Shown: piece after piece, positions 24,101-33,003 of the stretch | Layout of the letters: each line of letters starts with the position of its first letter | Position numbering within the stretch: position 1 is the stretch's first letter | Virus record (IMG/VR): IMGVR_UViG_3300009177_000030 | Span: 1 to 64,000 of that record | Length of the DNA stretch: 64,000 bases | Strand: one strand, 5' to 3' | Source of the DNA: a virus | The notes under the pieces: model-generated | What the model saw: the letters and a program-made list of their open reading frames with translations, nothing else | The model's database searches: none | Told to the model about the DNA's origin: nothing | Made by a program: the position numbers and the translations under genes

Positions 24101-24555
24101 TGTCAGAAGTTCCGAACGGACTCAATCTCTACCGAAACATTTCTCCACGTTTCGTATGGACAGGCGGCCCCGATGGACCTCGCGTATACGCCGCCGAGCC
24201 CAGCCTGTACATGCAACCATACATGTCGGCGCGCGTGGACACCCAATACATAGGACTCTCGTTCCCAGGTTGGAAGCATATGAGAAGAACGTTTCCCGCT
24301 CTCATTTCCACGGCTCCTGTGACGTTTCTAGTGCAGTGCCAAAACGGTCGCTCTTTCACGATCACGATTCCATCAACAGGCGGCAAGCTTCTTGTCCAGC
24401 CCATCATGGGACCGCAGACCGTGAAAGATTTACAGTTCAGCTTCCAGTTGGATGGAGGCGGCACGCAATTCGTTCTATTCCCAGATGAGTTCGTTTGTGA
24501 GTTTAAGGAATGGAACGAATCAAGTTATATCAAGTTGGCGATTTTTCGCTCGTGA
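21142..24555 (+). CDS. Large tail protein, tail-tubular/nozzle type (1137 aa)
   Basis: The largest gene here. The N-terminus (RLDLSAGLNLVDPVDRCRPG) is of the kind seen in gp12-like tail-nozzle proteins, with many beta repeats. About 620-690 carries the beta module shared with other structural genes (GVVNVVGTSVKWVSGNTF, VILLNGVAF). About 730-830 has propeller-like repeats (YQFRRLPSPSGFWSRW, GIYALGRDGIYRW). Probably the beta-propeller tail nozzle that ends the stubby tail. Assigned by size, order and fold signature only. Confidence 0.6.
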   Translation: MPEVLRTPVRLDLSAGLNLVDPVDRCRPGSTIFAVNNRVIEEGIASARPGYTRYGTSSVAPKLYHSIRRLNDPDASLAPTGYEYIVGNGTTLDAGTENTLAQIDTGYSGDPLSLIAFRPEQSPESWMYVYDRLKQSKVRADGSIRAIGVVPPNTAPTADYGVPAWVQVNDGQAIAGWAATGIDTGPSKQDRTNGDTDTLAFVVYNSGTTGWCCIQPNVTQPFWMGERMQVILNSGSGNQETVVVREIHNAITNTTISAISYDSGTTGLCSIVLAGNPPGIARNSLIQIVGGGGTEIVRVLSVVLSPDGSVYSLRVSTANNHAAAATVNGILSWYVYTTVNHAAAETITSANLLFSHSAAGTGGGTLATAVNASVANTRTIDTANDYLKISVFLQNPANVVTLKLLLTMDSTPNYSFSEPGNSWIFTITQPQLNNSGSSGNAWAEVIIPISQGVRSGSDLTRTLANITGIALEMTTTGACAWGFDWWYLFGTYGPVIQPNAPSGYFYTSTLRDSTTGAGSVPGPITRYSLNPLREAVLVTPATTTAAGVDYDDIYREGGTLTDFVYIGSVKNNNASPNTFLDGLSDLSISGNPGVDLTLLQPWPVLGLPLTGVVNVVGTSVKWVSGNTFPTALLANTVILLNGVAFLTRGQPKSSIFLELQADAGVLTNATYSIASPTLAGQPMPLAFGPLEGPFVPVVFALGDSVNAGTLYYSNPSNLDAASDQNTLELCGPTEPLETGEVWNGLAFAGSRENVYVVQYSYTGTYQFRRLPSPSGFWSRWAICRGPDGIYALGRDGIYRWTDAGGVSITDDLLYPLFPHDGEVAKAVNGINPVDMNLTSLMRLSATDFEVRFTYYDTSANQVTLCYEIARKRWFLHSYGDQISMQYLDEGLQNSPNTQQILLLSRTLGFIYRVGGNTDNGVDIQTQVQLPYLDNGDERSLKLHVDLMVDADQSGTLGVTAFYNNGNSSDVLTPITLTGSRIQTPLNLSEVPNGLNLYRNISPRFVWTGGPDGPRVYAAEPSLYMQPYMSARVDTQYIGLSFPGWKHMRRTFPALISTAPVTFLVQCQNGRSFTITIPSTGGKLLVQPIMGPQTVKDLQFSFQLDGGGTQFVLFPDEFVCEFKEWNESSYIKLAIFRS

Positions 24556-25324
24556 TTTTGGATCGATATCTCTCCGTTGCCAGTTTCCTGCATTCTCGAC
24601 ATACAACTATGCCGTTTTTAGCTATGGATCTATTGCGCCCCGTCAAGTCATGTCCGTTAAAACATACAGTTTTATTATCTCTACGTTCCTGTGTACGGGG
24701 GCCTTTGACGGCCATTATTACCTCCATCGGTGGGAAGTAACGTCGGGATCGACTTGAATTGTGTTTTCTTGTGGTCACGGTTAAATGGTTCGGATTAAGG
24801 CATCTTCGATGAGGACATTGAAGTCCAAGGTGGCATAACGCAGGGTCGTGGCAAGTATGGTCTACGATCATTCCTTTAGGAATTGGACCAATGAACGCTT
24901 TGTAGGAGGCTCGATGAGCCATCTCGTTATAGTGGTTCGTCTCCATCATTCCGTATCCGTGTCCATTGAGGACTCCGTTGAATTGCCAGCATCCGTTGGG
25001 TTCTATGGTTACGAGATCCATGATTCTGTCTCGTATTGTTCTTGGCGGCTCTATGGAAAGATGCCCCGGGTTACAGCAAGAATTATTTCCGCAAGTAAGC
25101 CTGCAACGATTCTCTTTGGGATCTTCGCCTGTCTTAATGAAAGCCAAAATTACATTTGACGATAGGATTTCCGGGGGTATATTGAACTGCCCATATCCGA
25201 CGCCTTGAAGGCTAGCCTTCCACGGCCAACACTCTTCCGGTCCGCGAATATCGACCTTATCCCAAAATCGGTCAATGTATTTTTGCTCTAACGGGGGAAT
25301 TGGTTTAAACTGTCTTCTAGCCAT
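24530..25324 (-). CDS. Duplicated-HNH homing-type endonuclease (264 aa)
   Basis: Two successive HNH-like units: about 20-90 (WDKVDIRGPEECWPWKAS, later SCCNPGHLSIEPP) and about 105-190 (WQFNGVLNGHGYGMM, VDHTCHD, CLNPNHLTVTT). A C-terminal Cys pair follows (CRECRK), plus CFNGHDLTG. ATG 25324 (MARRQFKPI) is preferred over 25345. It lies antisense between two tail genes and overlaps the large tail gene by 26 nt. Confidence 0.8.
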   Translation of the reverse strand: MARRQFKPIPPLEQKYIDRFWDKVDIRGPEECWPWKASLQGVGYGQFNIPPEILSSNVILAFIKTGEDPKENRCRLTCGNNSCCNPGHLSIEPPRTIRDRIMDLVTIEPNGCWQFNGVLNGHGYGMMETNHYNEMAHRASYKAFIGPIPKGMIVDHTCHDPALCHLGLQCPHRRCLNPNHLTVTTRKHNSSRSRRYFPPMEVIMAVKGPRTQERRDNKTVCFNGHDLTGRNRSIAKNGIVVCRECRKLATERYRSKITSEKSPT

Positions 25325-25399
25325 CCGCGATCCTCCTAAGATCACTCCTGGTCAGGCTCATCTCAGCGCGGACAACGCTGTGGTGGGCCGTTCTTATAT

Positions 25400-25405
25400 C
25401 ATAAT
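25400..25405 (+). promoter_or_regulatory. Candidate -10 box, near-leaderless
   Basis: CATAAT ending 5 nt before the GTG start of the fibre gene, with no Shine-Dalgarno in between. Transcription would begin at or near the start codon. Confidence 0.3.
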
Positions 25406-25410
25406 ACAGA

Positions 25411-26823
25411 GTGGCCACCCAAAAAAACATCTTCACGCGTGTCCAGTCCCCAGACCCAAAATTCTCAGGCGTCATCAACGACATCTACGACAAGCTGGCC
25501 CAGTTAACGCCAGTAGCGCCGTCACCAACTCCCGTACCACCAACACCCACTCCAGTCGTTCCCGTATTCCCCGGCGGCGGTGGAGGAGGGGGTGGTGGTT
25601 CCTCAACATCTTACGCCTTCACCGACATCCCCGACCTGCCATCGGTCCCCAGCAATAATCCCACGACCGGCGCACCGTATGCGGTCGATGGCGTCGTGGT
25701 CCAGGTCAACAAAGAACTCTGGCGGTACTCAGGTGCTCCGATTTATCAATGGCTGCTGGCTGCCACAGCAACGCAGATTATAACTGACACTCACGCGAAC
25801 AGAGTTCTGAATTTTCCGGCCGCCTCGTACCCAAACGCTTATTTTCTGGAGTCCGACACTCTTATCCTGCTGGAGTCAAACTCTCTGACTTGGCGCACCA
25901 TTGCCGGTGAAGTACAGGACACCCACGCAAACCGCCTCACCACGTGGCCCTCGGTGCAGTATTCGGTCAATACACCGTTCTACGAGACCGATCGCACTGT
26001 CACGTATACGGTCCAGAACGCAACAGGAACGGTCACGGTCGCGGGTGGTGTGAACGTCACGTGGACGGCGGGGAATAAATTCATTAATACCGGTACCGGG
26101 TTCAACGCTGCACAGTGGCCTTCAGGAACGCCTATCGTTATTGCGGGAGTCACGTATGCCGTGTCCGTGGTCAACAGCGCCACGAGTCTTACGCTTGTGT
26201 CTGCGGCCGTGAACGGTGCGGGGCAGGCGTATTCGGTGGCTTCAGGTAGGTGGGTGTATATCACGGGCCGGATGGAAAACCAGTGGTCAACATTACCTGC
26301 AGATCTCGGCGAGAACGATGCCACCACGGTATCCACGGCATTGACGCTGGGATTCCTGTTCTTTGACTCCAAAGATTCCTACCACGAATGGCAGTGGACT
26401 GGGTCTATATGGTCGTGGGGGCCAGACAACGACTGCCAGTCTGGAACGATCATTATGCGCGATACCGCGCCTGATCCACTCACAGGATGGCATGCTGCGG
26501 ATGGAACGACCAACCTGACAAAGTACGCGAAGGACGGCACGCGATCAACAACTTTTACCGTTCCGGATATGCGAGAATTTTACCTGAAGGCGAGTGCGAC
26601 CTATACAGGTTCAGGCGCGGTAGCCGTGGCCCCAACAGCCAGCGGCGGTGCTGTTCAAAACACGGATCTCCACCCAACCACCAGTACATTTACCCCAGTT
26701 GCGCTGGCGACCACGGCGGTTACTGGATTTGATAATCCGCATGGTCATGGGTTTACGCAGCCCACGATATCGGCTACAGGAACCCCGGCTACATTCGCGG
26801 TGCTCCCATATTATCGACTGTAG
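25411..26823 (+). CDS. Tail-collar fibre protein (470 aa)
   Basis: GTG start. N-terminal virion-binding part (1-35), a Pro/Gly hinge with nine consecutive glycines (about 55-63), a shared beta module (about 203-278: TVTVAGGVNVTWTAGNKF, IVIAGVTYAVSVVN) and a C-terminal collar-type tip (about 345-470: GWHAADGTTNLTKYA, FTVPDMREFYLK, PHGHGFTQPTIS). The last block is the phage tail-collar fold found at receptor-binding ends of fibres. Likely adsorption protein. Confidence 0.75.
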   Translation: MATQKNIFTRVQSPDPKFSGVINDIYDKLAQLTPVAPSPTPVPPTPTPVVPVFPGGGGGGGGGSSTSYAFTDIPDLPSVPSNNPTTGAPYAVDGVVVQVNKELWRYSGAPIYQWLLAATATQIITDTHANRVLNFPAASYPNAYFLESDTLILLESNSLTWRTIAGEVQDTHANRLTTWPSVQYSVNTPFYETDRTVTYTVQNATGTVTVAGGVNVTWTAGNKFINTGTGFNAAQWPSGTPIVIAGVTYAVSVVNSATSLTLVSAAVNGAGQAYSVASGRWVYITGRMENQWSTLPADLGENDATTVSTALTLGFLFFDSKDSYHEWQWTGSIWSWGPDNDCQSGTIIMRDTAPDPLTGWHAADGTTNLTKYAKDGTRSTTFTVPDMREFYLKASATYTGSGAVAVAPTASGGAVQNTDLHPTTSTFTPVALATTAVTGFDNPHGHGFTQPTISATGTPATFAVLPYYRL

Positions 26824-27346
26824 GTAAATTGGGATCATACATGAACTCCCCTTGTATTCTCCGGGCGGCTTCAGTATAGGCCAAAGTTGCCTCTTCAAAT
26901 TCGTTGAAATATCCTATATGCGTCCTGATGTTTTTGAACCGTACCCTAACACGCCATTTCCCGTGAGAAGGGACCCAGGTCACGCCTTTACATCCACTGG
27001 TGTTGTTGGCCTGCCGCTTTCTGTTGCAAGCATTTTGTGCCGCCGTGCTAAAACGAAGATTAGTCCTTCGATTGTCCAACGTATCGTGGTTGCGGTGGTC
27101 TATATCAATGTCTCCTTCGGCAGACATTATCACCCTAGTCATTATGACGGTTTTAGATTTCCCGCCAATATGTATGGTTCTCTGTGCGTAATACGATTGT
27201 GTTTTACGTGACCACGCCGCCTGCCACTTCCACTGCATCAACCATTCATAATCAGCAGCATCGACTTTAGCGAACTGCCCCTTAGTAAGCGGAATAAGGC
27301 GGTATGATGGCTCTTGAGGCTGAAGGTCCAGCGCAAACTGGTTCAT
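26789..27346 (-). CDS. HNH-AP2 homing-type endonuclease (185 aa)
   Basis: Start MNQFALDLQP (27346). The HNH at about 70-110 (AEGDIDIDHRNHDTLDNRR) and the AP2 DNA-binding domain at about 115-165 (TSGCKGVTWVPSHGKWRVR, HIGYFNEFEEATLAY) are a well-known phage homing combination. It is antisense between the fibre gene and the next tail-associated gene, overlapping the fibre 3' end by 35 nt. Confidence 0.85.
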   Translation of the reverse strand: MNQFALDLQPQEPSYRLIPLTKGQFAKVDAADYEWLMQWKWQAAWSRKTQSYYAQRTIHIGGKSKTVIMTRVIMSAEGDIDIDHRNHDTLDNRRTNLRFSTAAQNACNRKRQANNTSGCKGVTWVPSHGKWRVRVRFKNIRTHIGYFNEFEEATLAYTEAARRIQGEFMYDPNLPTVDNMGAPRM

Positions 27347-27417
27347 GGAAACGCCCTCCACGGCGTTAAAGACTTTAGCCTCTATTCTACACCCCAAACC
27401 GTAGTATCCTATAGCCA

Positions 27418-28062
27418 ATGGAACCCCTCTCCATAGGCCCCGAAATCCGCGAACTAACGCTAGACGAGATCCAGACTCTCGCGCCGGACTTTGAGCCGTA
27501 TGGGTTACCTGATCCCCGCACGTCCATGGCGGTCGGAATCGTTCGGGATGGGAGGGTGCTTGGGTATCAATTCACGAAGCTTATGGTCCATGTCCAGCCC
27601 ACAAAACTGGACGATTCCCTCGCTCATCTGTTCTCGGCTTTGTGCCGGAAGACGGAAGAGGTTATTTTACAGAAGAGTGGTCCAACGTGGGTGTATGTAT
27701 TCGCTAAGCCTGGACGCATGGCTGCGCTTTGCGAGTCTCGCGGGATGGAAGTGGAGCCGTGGGTGGTGATGAGTAAGCTCGTGAAACCTGAGTTGCCCAC
27801 GCGTCCCGTCATGGAAATGATACCTATTCCGGCGGCGGCAGATATTCCAGTGGAAATTCCTGAAGAGCAGCTCGAGATTGCAATCGTTCGGGATGATATC
27901 GTTCACCACGGAGAACAGGCACCGGAAGAGTTGCCGGAAATAGTAGCGGGTCCTGCCGTTCGCTCAGATGAAGCGCAAGCCCTAATTGATGATTACAAGG
28001 CCCAGTTCCCAGTCACCGATGAAGAACTAGAGCAATATCCCGGCGTGGAGGATGCAGCATGA
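27418..28062 (+). CDS. Tail/virion-associated hypothetical protein (214 aa)
   Basis: The N-terminal alpha/beta part (about 1-125) contains GIVRDGRVLGYQFTKLMVH and AHLFSALCRKTEEVILQ, faintly like an acetyltransferase fold. The C-terminal 90 residues are acidic and Pro-rich (IPVEIPEEQLEIAIV, then VTDEELEQYPGVED). It overlaps the next gene by 4 nt within the virion operon. Role unknown. Confidence 0.55.
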   Translation: MEPLSIGPEIRELTLDEIQTLAPDFEPYGLPDPRTSMAVGIVRDGRVLGYQFTKLMVHVQPTKLDDSLAHLFSALCRKTEEVILQKSGPTWVYVFAKPGRMAALCESRGMEVEPWVVMSKLVKPELPTRPVMEMIPIPAAADIPVEIPEEQLEIAIVRDDIVHHGEQAPEELPEIVAGPAVRSDEAQALIDDYKAQFPVTDEELEQYPGVEDAA

Positions 28063-28718
28063 GTTTCGGACCATCAGACGCGGAAAAAAACGCCACCAAA
28101 CAACAGCAGGGCGTAACCGATCAAGCCGTTGCTAACTCCACGACAGCCACCAATGCCGGAACGGGTCTGCTGGGAACGGGCGCTGGTACGACTGCCAGCG
28201 GAGTTAATTGGTTCGACACGCTACTGAACGGCAACACGGCCAACACGGCTTCGTTGCTGGCGCCGTCGATTCAGCAGTCGCGGGACCAGAATCAACAGCA
28301 GATCCAGGCACTATCGACCTTGCAGCCACGTGGCGGCGGAAGATCGGGAACGCTATTCAGTGCCGGATACGCGCCGGTCGCATCCACTCAGAACCTGTTT
28401 AACTCAGCGCGGTCTTCCGCAGCACAGCCTTTAATTTCTACCGGACTCTCGGAATCCGGACTGGGATCGAACCTTTACGGGATTGGGAATTCGGCTCTGA
28501 ATACCGGACTTCAGGGGACGCAGAATTTGTTCTCGAATGCCATGAATCAGCGGCAACTCAGCAATTCGCTATGGAGTGGGCTGGGGTCCGGTCTATTCGG
28601 CTTGGCTACTATGCCATTGGGAGGAAATACTTTGTTGGGGAAACTAGGCGGTCTATTTAAGCCAGGTGCCGCAGCAGGAGTCCCAGCCACAATACCTGGC
28701 GTCTGGAATGAATCATAA
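28059..28718 (+). CDS. Internal virion / ejection-like protein (219 aa)
   Basis: Gln/Asn/Ser/Gly-rich with little charge. An N-terminal EKNATKQQQGVTDQAVANST segment is followed by hydrophobic Gly/Leu stretches (LWSGLGSGLFGLATMPLGG) that could insert in membranes. Small glutamine-rich, membrane-active proteins before two large internal proteins are typical of podovirus ejection sets. Inferred by analogy. Confidence 0.55.
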   Translation: MSFGPSDAEKNATKQQQGVTDQAVANSTTATNAGTGLLGTGAGTTASGVNWFDTLLNGNTANTASLLAPSIQQSRDQNQQQIQALSTLQPRGGGRSGTLFSAGYAPVASTQNLFNSARSSAAQPLISTGLSESGLGSNLYGIGNSALNTGLQGTQNLFSNAMNQRQLSNSLWSGLGSGLFGLATMPLGGNTLLGKLGGLFKPGAAAGVPATIPGVWNES

Positions 28719-30673
28719 TGGGCGCATTTCTATCAGCACTCGGTGGGGCCGGACAGGCCGCAATTCCATACGGCGAACAGATCCGTTCGCAACTGGAATC
28801 GCGGCGCCATACCTTCGCCGATCTGATCGGGAAAGCCGCTCAGGAAGAATCCGACCCTCAAACCAGAACCTCACTCCTTCAGCATCAGGCGGATCTCTTG
28901 GCCGGGAAGCCGATCGGCTCGGTCGCTCAGAAATTCCAGACCACGATGCAGAAATTGCATCAGGACAATCAGGCACTCACGAACGTGTTTGGTGGTCCAC
29001 CGAAAGAGCCCGCACCTGTTCCCGGCTCGGCTCCGGGAGTTACGCCAGGCCAGCCAATTGCCCCAATTACTCCGCAGCGCGTTCCTTCGCCGTTTGAGGG
29101 ATACATAGCCTCCCACGCTCAGGACCAGACTCCACCGGCGGCACAGCCCGCTACGAATCCGATTGCCGGGCCACAGGGGCCGATACAGGCGAGTCCTCAG
29201 GCCGCCCCACAGATCCCGTCAATCGCGGCGGCACAGCCTCAGCCAGCGCTTACACCGATCCCAGCACCACAGGCACCTATCCAGCCCGTTCCCAACGACC
29301 CGCGGGCAATGCGCTCCGCCATTATTCAGCGATATCACGAAGCCTACCAGTCGGCCACTCCAGCTATGCGTCCGATGGTCTTGTCGGAGATGAACGACTC
29401 TCTCGCTCAGCTGCAGCCGTTTGAGCAGACGGCGCAGCGGAAGGCGGAATTTGACATCTTCAAGCAAACGCCGGAATTCAAAAATCTACCTCCATTCGCT
29501 CAGGCTGCATACGCCGCTCAGGCACACGGCTATCAGCCGGTTAATATGCCGCAGGGTGCGTTGGTGCCGACGAAGTACCAGACGACCGCCGAAGCACTGG
29601 ACCCGGCTATTCGTAAACAGTTCGGCATTCCAGATACCTACAAGGGACCAGTCACTGTCAGCAAATCCAGAACCGATGGGTCGGTGATTGACGCTGTACC
29701 GGGGAATCCAGGAATTGCAGTCATAACGAACCAGGATGGAACACAGTCTTTTGAGTACAAAGCGCCAGGTGGTGCGGCCGGCGTAGCCCCTGGCACAGTT
29801 ACGAAATTCATGAACGAAGGGGTGGACGCTCAGGGCCATCCGATGTTCGTCAATCCGTTTCATCCATCGATGAATTTCACCGGTCATGGTGTGAATCCTG
29901 GATTCATCCCTTCGGTCAACACGAGCACAGTGCAGACGCCCGGGCAACTGCCGGTTACCACGCATTCAGTACGGACTAAGGGTGGGATTGCGCCGATTGC
30001 GGGAACGGCACCTGCGGCAGTGCCGGCGAGTGGAGGCACTCCCTCAACGCCCAAGGGCGACCCGGTAGTTAAACGCAAGTACGATGACTGGGTTGCTGGC
30101 GCTTCTGTTCCAACAGGGAAAGATCTAACGGCGGTTCAGGACTATGCCACCAAGAATAATCTTCCAAGTCCGGTAGCATTGAGTGCGGCTGGCCAGAAGA
30201 TCATGGAAGGGGTGGATTCAACCACAAAACAGATTGATGGACTCCTGGAACGGTTGCGAGGTATTCAGGGACGTACTCATCTTACGCCTGAGTACATAAA
30301 ATACAAACTTGGCGGCGATACTCCATATAACGACATTTTCAGCGGTACGGCCTTCACTGATTTGCGCTCCGCCGCCGCCGCATTGCAGGGCGTGTCCGCG
30401 CGCGGGGAAAAGGTACTGAGGGAGGGGCTGGCACACACCCCAACCTTTGATCGTCTCGGTGGCCTTCTACCTGACGAGATAAAGACGATGATTGGTAAGT
30501 TTGAAGAAGCCAAAAAACTCATCGCCGGAGATAGAGAGTCCGCACTTCGGAACATGACTAAGACGGGGATCGCTCCGATTGCGCAGGGGGCGCAGCAACC
30601 AATAACGCCGATTACGCCCACTGTCCAGAAATGGGGAAGGGACGCACAGGGAAATCCCGTCCCAGTGCAGTAA
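28718..30673 (+). CDS. Large Pro/Gln-rich internal virion protein candidate (651 aa)
   Basis: Shares 1 nt with the previous gene. Helical N-terminus (EQIRSQLESRRHTFADLI), a long Pro/Gln/Ala-rich disordered region (about 95-200), and a C-terminal helical part (MEGVDSTTKQIDGLLERLRG). No catalytic motif seen. Position and composition fit an ejected or core-stack protein that enters the cell with the DNA. Confidence 0.55.
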   Translation: MGAFLSALGGAGQAAIPYGEQIRSQLESRRHTFADLIGKAAQEESDPQTRTSLLQHQADLLAGKPIGSVAQKFQTTMQKLHQDNQALTNVFGGPPKEPAPVPGSAPGVTPGQPIAPITPQRVPSPFEGYIASHAQDQTPPAAQPATNPIAGPQGPIQASPQAAPQIPSIAAAQPQPALTPIPAPQAPIQPVPNDPRAMRSAIIQRYHEAYQSATPAMRPMVLSEMNDSLAQLQPFEQTAQRKAEFDIFKQTPEFKNLPPFAQAAYAAQAHGYQPVNMPQGALVPTKYQTTAEALDPAIRKQFGIPDTYKGPVTVSKSRTDGSVIDAVPGNPGIAVITNQDGTQSFEYKAPGGAAGVAPGTVTKFMNEGVDAQGHPMFVNPFHPSMNFTGHGVNPGFIPSVNTSTVQTPGQLPVTTHSVRTKGGIAPIAGTAPAAVPASGGTPSTPKGDPVVKRKYDDWVAGASVPTGKDLTAVQDYATKNNLPSPVALSAAGQKIMEGVDSTTKQIDGLLERLRGIQGRTHLTPEYIKYKLGGDTPYNDIFSGTAFTDLRSAAAALQGVSARGEKVLREGLAHTPTFDRLGGLLPDEIKTMIGKFEEAKKLIAGDRESALRNMTKTGIAPIAQGAQQPITPITPTVQKWGRDAQGNPVPVQ

Positions 30674-32320
30674 ATGCCTAAGCAGATTCAATTCGAAGGT
30701 GCCACGCACGAATTCCCGGATGACTTCACGCAGGCTGACATCGCGAAAGCCCTGTCTGGCGCACATGGGGCAACCGCTACGGCCACAGCACCACGTCCCA
30801 GTTCACGACTGCCAATGAATCTGGGGCACATCTATACTCCTCCACTACAGGAGTCTGGCTTCTTCAGCGAGAGCGGTTTCGGTCCCGGCACTTTAGGCAA
30901 AGGCATTGGCGAGGTAATTCAGCCCGGTAAGCGGTTGGCCGGGCTGCATGATATTTTCGTGGGCGCAGGAGAGACCGCTTCGCCCGGTGTCCTTCCGTCT
31001 TTAGTGGCTGCGCCTGTCGCCACAATCGGAACTCTCGCTGCCGCTGGATTAGGTGGTGCTGTTGGGAAAGTCGGCTCTATGATAGCCGGTGCGAGTCCCG
31101 AGGTGTCTGATCTTGCCGGAGACGCCGGAAGCGTCCTCGGCGGTGGCATCGCGTCATCCCCCAAAATCCAGGCATTCACCAAAGGCGCTATCAAGGCCAT
31201 TCCCGGCGCAATCTCTGAGGGTGGTGGTTATCCCACCCTCTATGGCATCCTGCATGGCAAGACATCACTTCCTGCGGTTCTAGGGACACTGGCAGGCCAT
31301 GCATTTGGCCACCCCTACGAAGGTGGCGCATTGGGCGTCCTTGGTGGCGCTACCCCGACCGCTATACGTGGTGGACTGGCCGCTGCGGAGAACGCTCCAT
31401 GGCTTCCTCAACTGTTCCGTGAGCCCATCGTGCGGCCACCGGCGGGATGGCAGCAAGCCGGGGTAGAACCCACTCCGAGCGGAATTTCTCGACGAAGTGG
31501 TTCGGCCACGCCTATACTAGCCACTGAAACTCCTACAGGTCGCAAGCCAGGCGGCATCCAAAACCAGACCGCTATTGAGCCCATCGTGCGGCCACCGGCG
31601 GCACGTTTTGAGCCGACTCCACGGCCAGCACCGGATGCTACACCGATACCAGCCACCGAAACCCCCACCGGTCGCAAGCCAGGCGGCATCCAAAACCAGA
31701 CCACTATCGAACCCATCGTGCGGCCACCGGCGGCAGAACTTGCCGGCATTGATCCGAACGATCTGGATGCAGCAGCATCGTTGCTGACGAACAACAAAAA
31801 GATGTTCAAAGATCTGACCGGCGCGAATCGTCAGACGGCGATCAATCAGGCCAGGGGATTCTCACAACAGAGGATAGCGTTGCAGGGTAAGCCAGCCGCC
31901 GCCATGCAGCCCGTAGCCACGTCTGCTCCAGCCACCACCTACATGCCAGACCTGGAGGCTAAGGTGATAGCCGCACCGATTGAGCCACTAGCCTCCGGTG
32001 CGCCGATGCAGCCGATTGGCAACAACATCAACTACCCGGGCCATATCCACGAGCAACTCCACGGAGCCGGTCCTGAAGTAGCCATCACTCACGCATCGAA
32101 CGCCAGCGCCAAGGATCTCGCTGTGGCAACGCGCCTGAAGGCGGCCGGAATTACACCAGCAGCAGTGGATGCGATGACCGATGCGGAACTGAACCAGCAC
32201 TATAAGGCGCTCGGCTATAAGCCGCTTGGATCAGACTTCAAACCAGGCAAGCGCGTTGGGCGTCCGGCAGATGTGGGGCGCCTGCACTTGAGAACGGTAT
32301 TGGGGGATCTATGGAAATAG
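30674..32320 (+). CDS. Internal virion protein candidate with peptide repeats (548 aa)
   Basis: The N-terminus (1-30) has a small fold (IQFEGATHEFPDDFTQADIA) of the type found at the start of large phage internal proteins. Residues about 95-235 are Gly/Ala-rich and potentially membrane-active. About 250-355 carries repeats of EPIVRPPA and of TETPTGRKPGGIQNQT. The C-terminal part is helical. Follows the other internal protein directly. Likely ejected or structural. Confidence 0.55.
   Translation: MPKQIQFEGATHEFPDDFTQADIAKALSGAHGATATATAPRPSSRLPMNLGHIYTPPLQESGFFSESGFGPGTLGKGIGEVIQPGKRLAGLHDIFVGAGETASPGVLPSLVAAPVATIGTLAAAGLGGAVGKVGSMIAGASPEVSDLAGDAGSVLGGGIASSPKIQAFTKGAIKAIPGAISEGGGYPTLYGILHGKTSLPAVLGTLAGHAFGHPYEGGALGVLGGATPTAIRGGLAAAENAPWLPQLFREPIVRPPAGWQQAGVEPTPSGISRRSGSATPILATETPTGRKPGGIQNQTAIEPIVRPPAARFEPTPRPAPDATPIPATETPTGRKPGGIQNQTTIEPIVRPPAAELAGIDPNDLDAAASLLTNNKKMFKDLTGANRQTAINQARGFSQQRIALQGKPAAAMQPVATSAPATTYMPDLEAKVIAAPIEPLASGAPMQPIGNNINYPGHIHEQLHGAGPEVAITHASNASAKDLAVATRLKAAGITPAAVDAMTDAELNQHYKALGYKPLGSDFKPGKRVGRPADVGRLHLRTVLGDLWK
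31524..31736 (+). repeat. Two in-frame ~80-bp coding repeats
   Basis: 31524-31604 and 31656-31736 are near-identical and encode TPTGRKPGGIQNQT followed by IEPIVRPPAA, offset by 132 bp (44 codons). A third partial copy of EPIVRPPA is at 31421-31445. Confidence 0.85.
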
Positions 32321-32472
32321 CCGTCAAACCTCTCGCCCCCGAATACCTAACTGCGGTCTGTATTCACTGCGGCCAAGCAGGTCCGCGAACGATTACGAAG
32401 AAAGGCCCGGCGCACCTGAAGTGTGTGCCGCCGTCGGATAAGCGCAATGAGTCCACTCCCGCCACCAGATAA
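32311..32472 (+). CDS. Small CxxC protein (53 aa)
   Basis: Short ORF starting inside the end of the internal-protein gene. VCIHCGQAG and LKCVPP provide three cysteines and a histidine, and the rest is basic. Overlaps the next gene by 26 nt. Unrecognised. Confidence 0.5.
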   Translation: MEIAVKPLAPEYLTAVCIHCGQAGPRTITKKGPAHLKCVPPSDKRNESTPATR

Positions 32473-32683
32473 GTTTGAACTGAATCGGATGCTGCACGCG
32501 CGAGCTCAGGAACTCAATCTGCCTGGTTCGCCAGCGGGGAAGAATGGGCATCAGATGCTGAGCCTTGCGGCCAGATCCCATTACGGCGTTAAATCACTAT
32601 CAGAACTGAACGAAGCCCAGATGCGGGCTATGTATGACTTCTTAGACAGCAAGAGGCGGTTGCCCGTCAAAGGTGAACTCTAG
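32447..32683 (+). CDS. Hypothetical helical protein (78 aa)
   Basis: ATG 32447 (MSPLPPPDKFELNRML) is preferred over an earlier frame start at 32423. Helical with SLSELNEAQMRAMYDFLDSK, like a small DUF-type phage protein. Last forward gene of the virion operon. Its TAG overlaps the stop of a convergent gene. Confidence 0.6.
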   Translation: MSPLPPPDKFELNRMLHARAQELNLPGSPAGKNGHQMLSLAARSHYGVKSLSELNEAQMRAMYDFLDSKRRLPVKGEL

Positions 32684-32985
32684 ACCGCACGCCATTCTGC
32701 GCCGAAATACAGGCCATCGACAGCCGCACTAATCGAGAAGCCGCCTTTAGCCAATACCGGGCAATCGTCGGAAACTACGGGAATTCGCAATCCCTGAACA
32801 ATAGCGCATCCTGAGAGGATCGGATTTCCCTCGCCGTCAAATACGGACAGAGAAATCGGCGCTCCCGTTACGTTGCTGACCCAGAGACTGTCTATCGTGC
32901 AGTCGTAGTTGGCGACAGGTGTCAGCGCCAGAGGAACAGCAGTGGAGGGGAGTTTAAAAAAACCGTTGGCGTTTATTGCGGTCAT
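32680..32985 (-). CDS. Small beta-rich protein (101 aa)
   Basis: Beta-sandwich-like composition (DCTIDSLWVSNVTGAPISLS, ISAAVDGLYFGAEWRAV), resembling small decoration or fibre-associated proteins. Minus strand, end-to-end overlap with the forward virion operon, 18 nt after the GT2 gene stop. Not recognised. Confidence 0.55.
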   Translation of the reverse strand: MTAINANGFFKLPSTAVPLALTPVANYDCTIDSLWVSNVTGAPISLSVFDGEGNPILSGCAIVQGLRIPVVSDDCPVLAKGGFSISAAVDGLYFGAEWRAV

Positions 32986-33003
32986 GGATTCAGGTTCTCA
33001 CAT

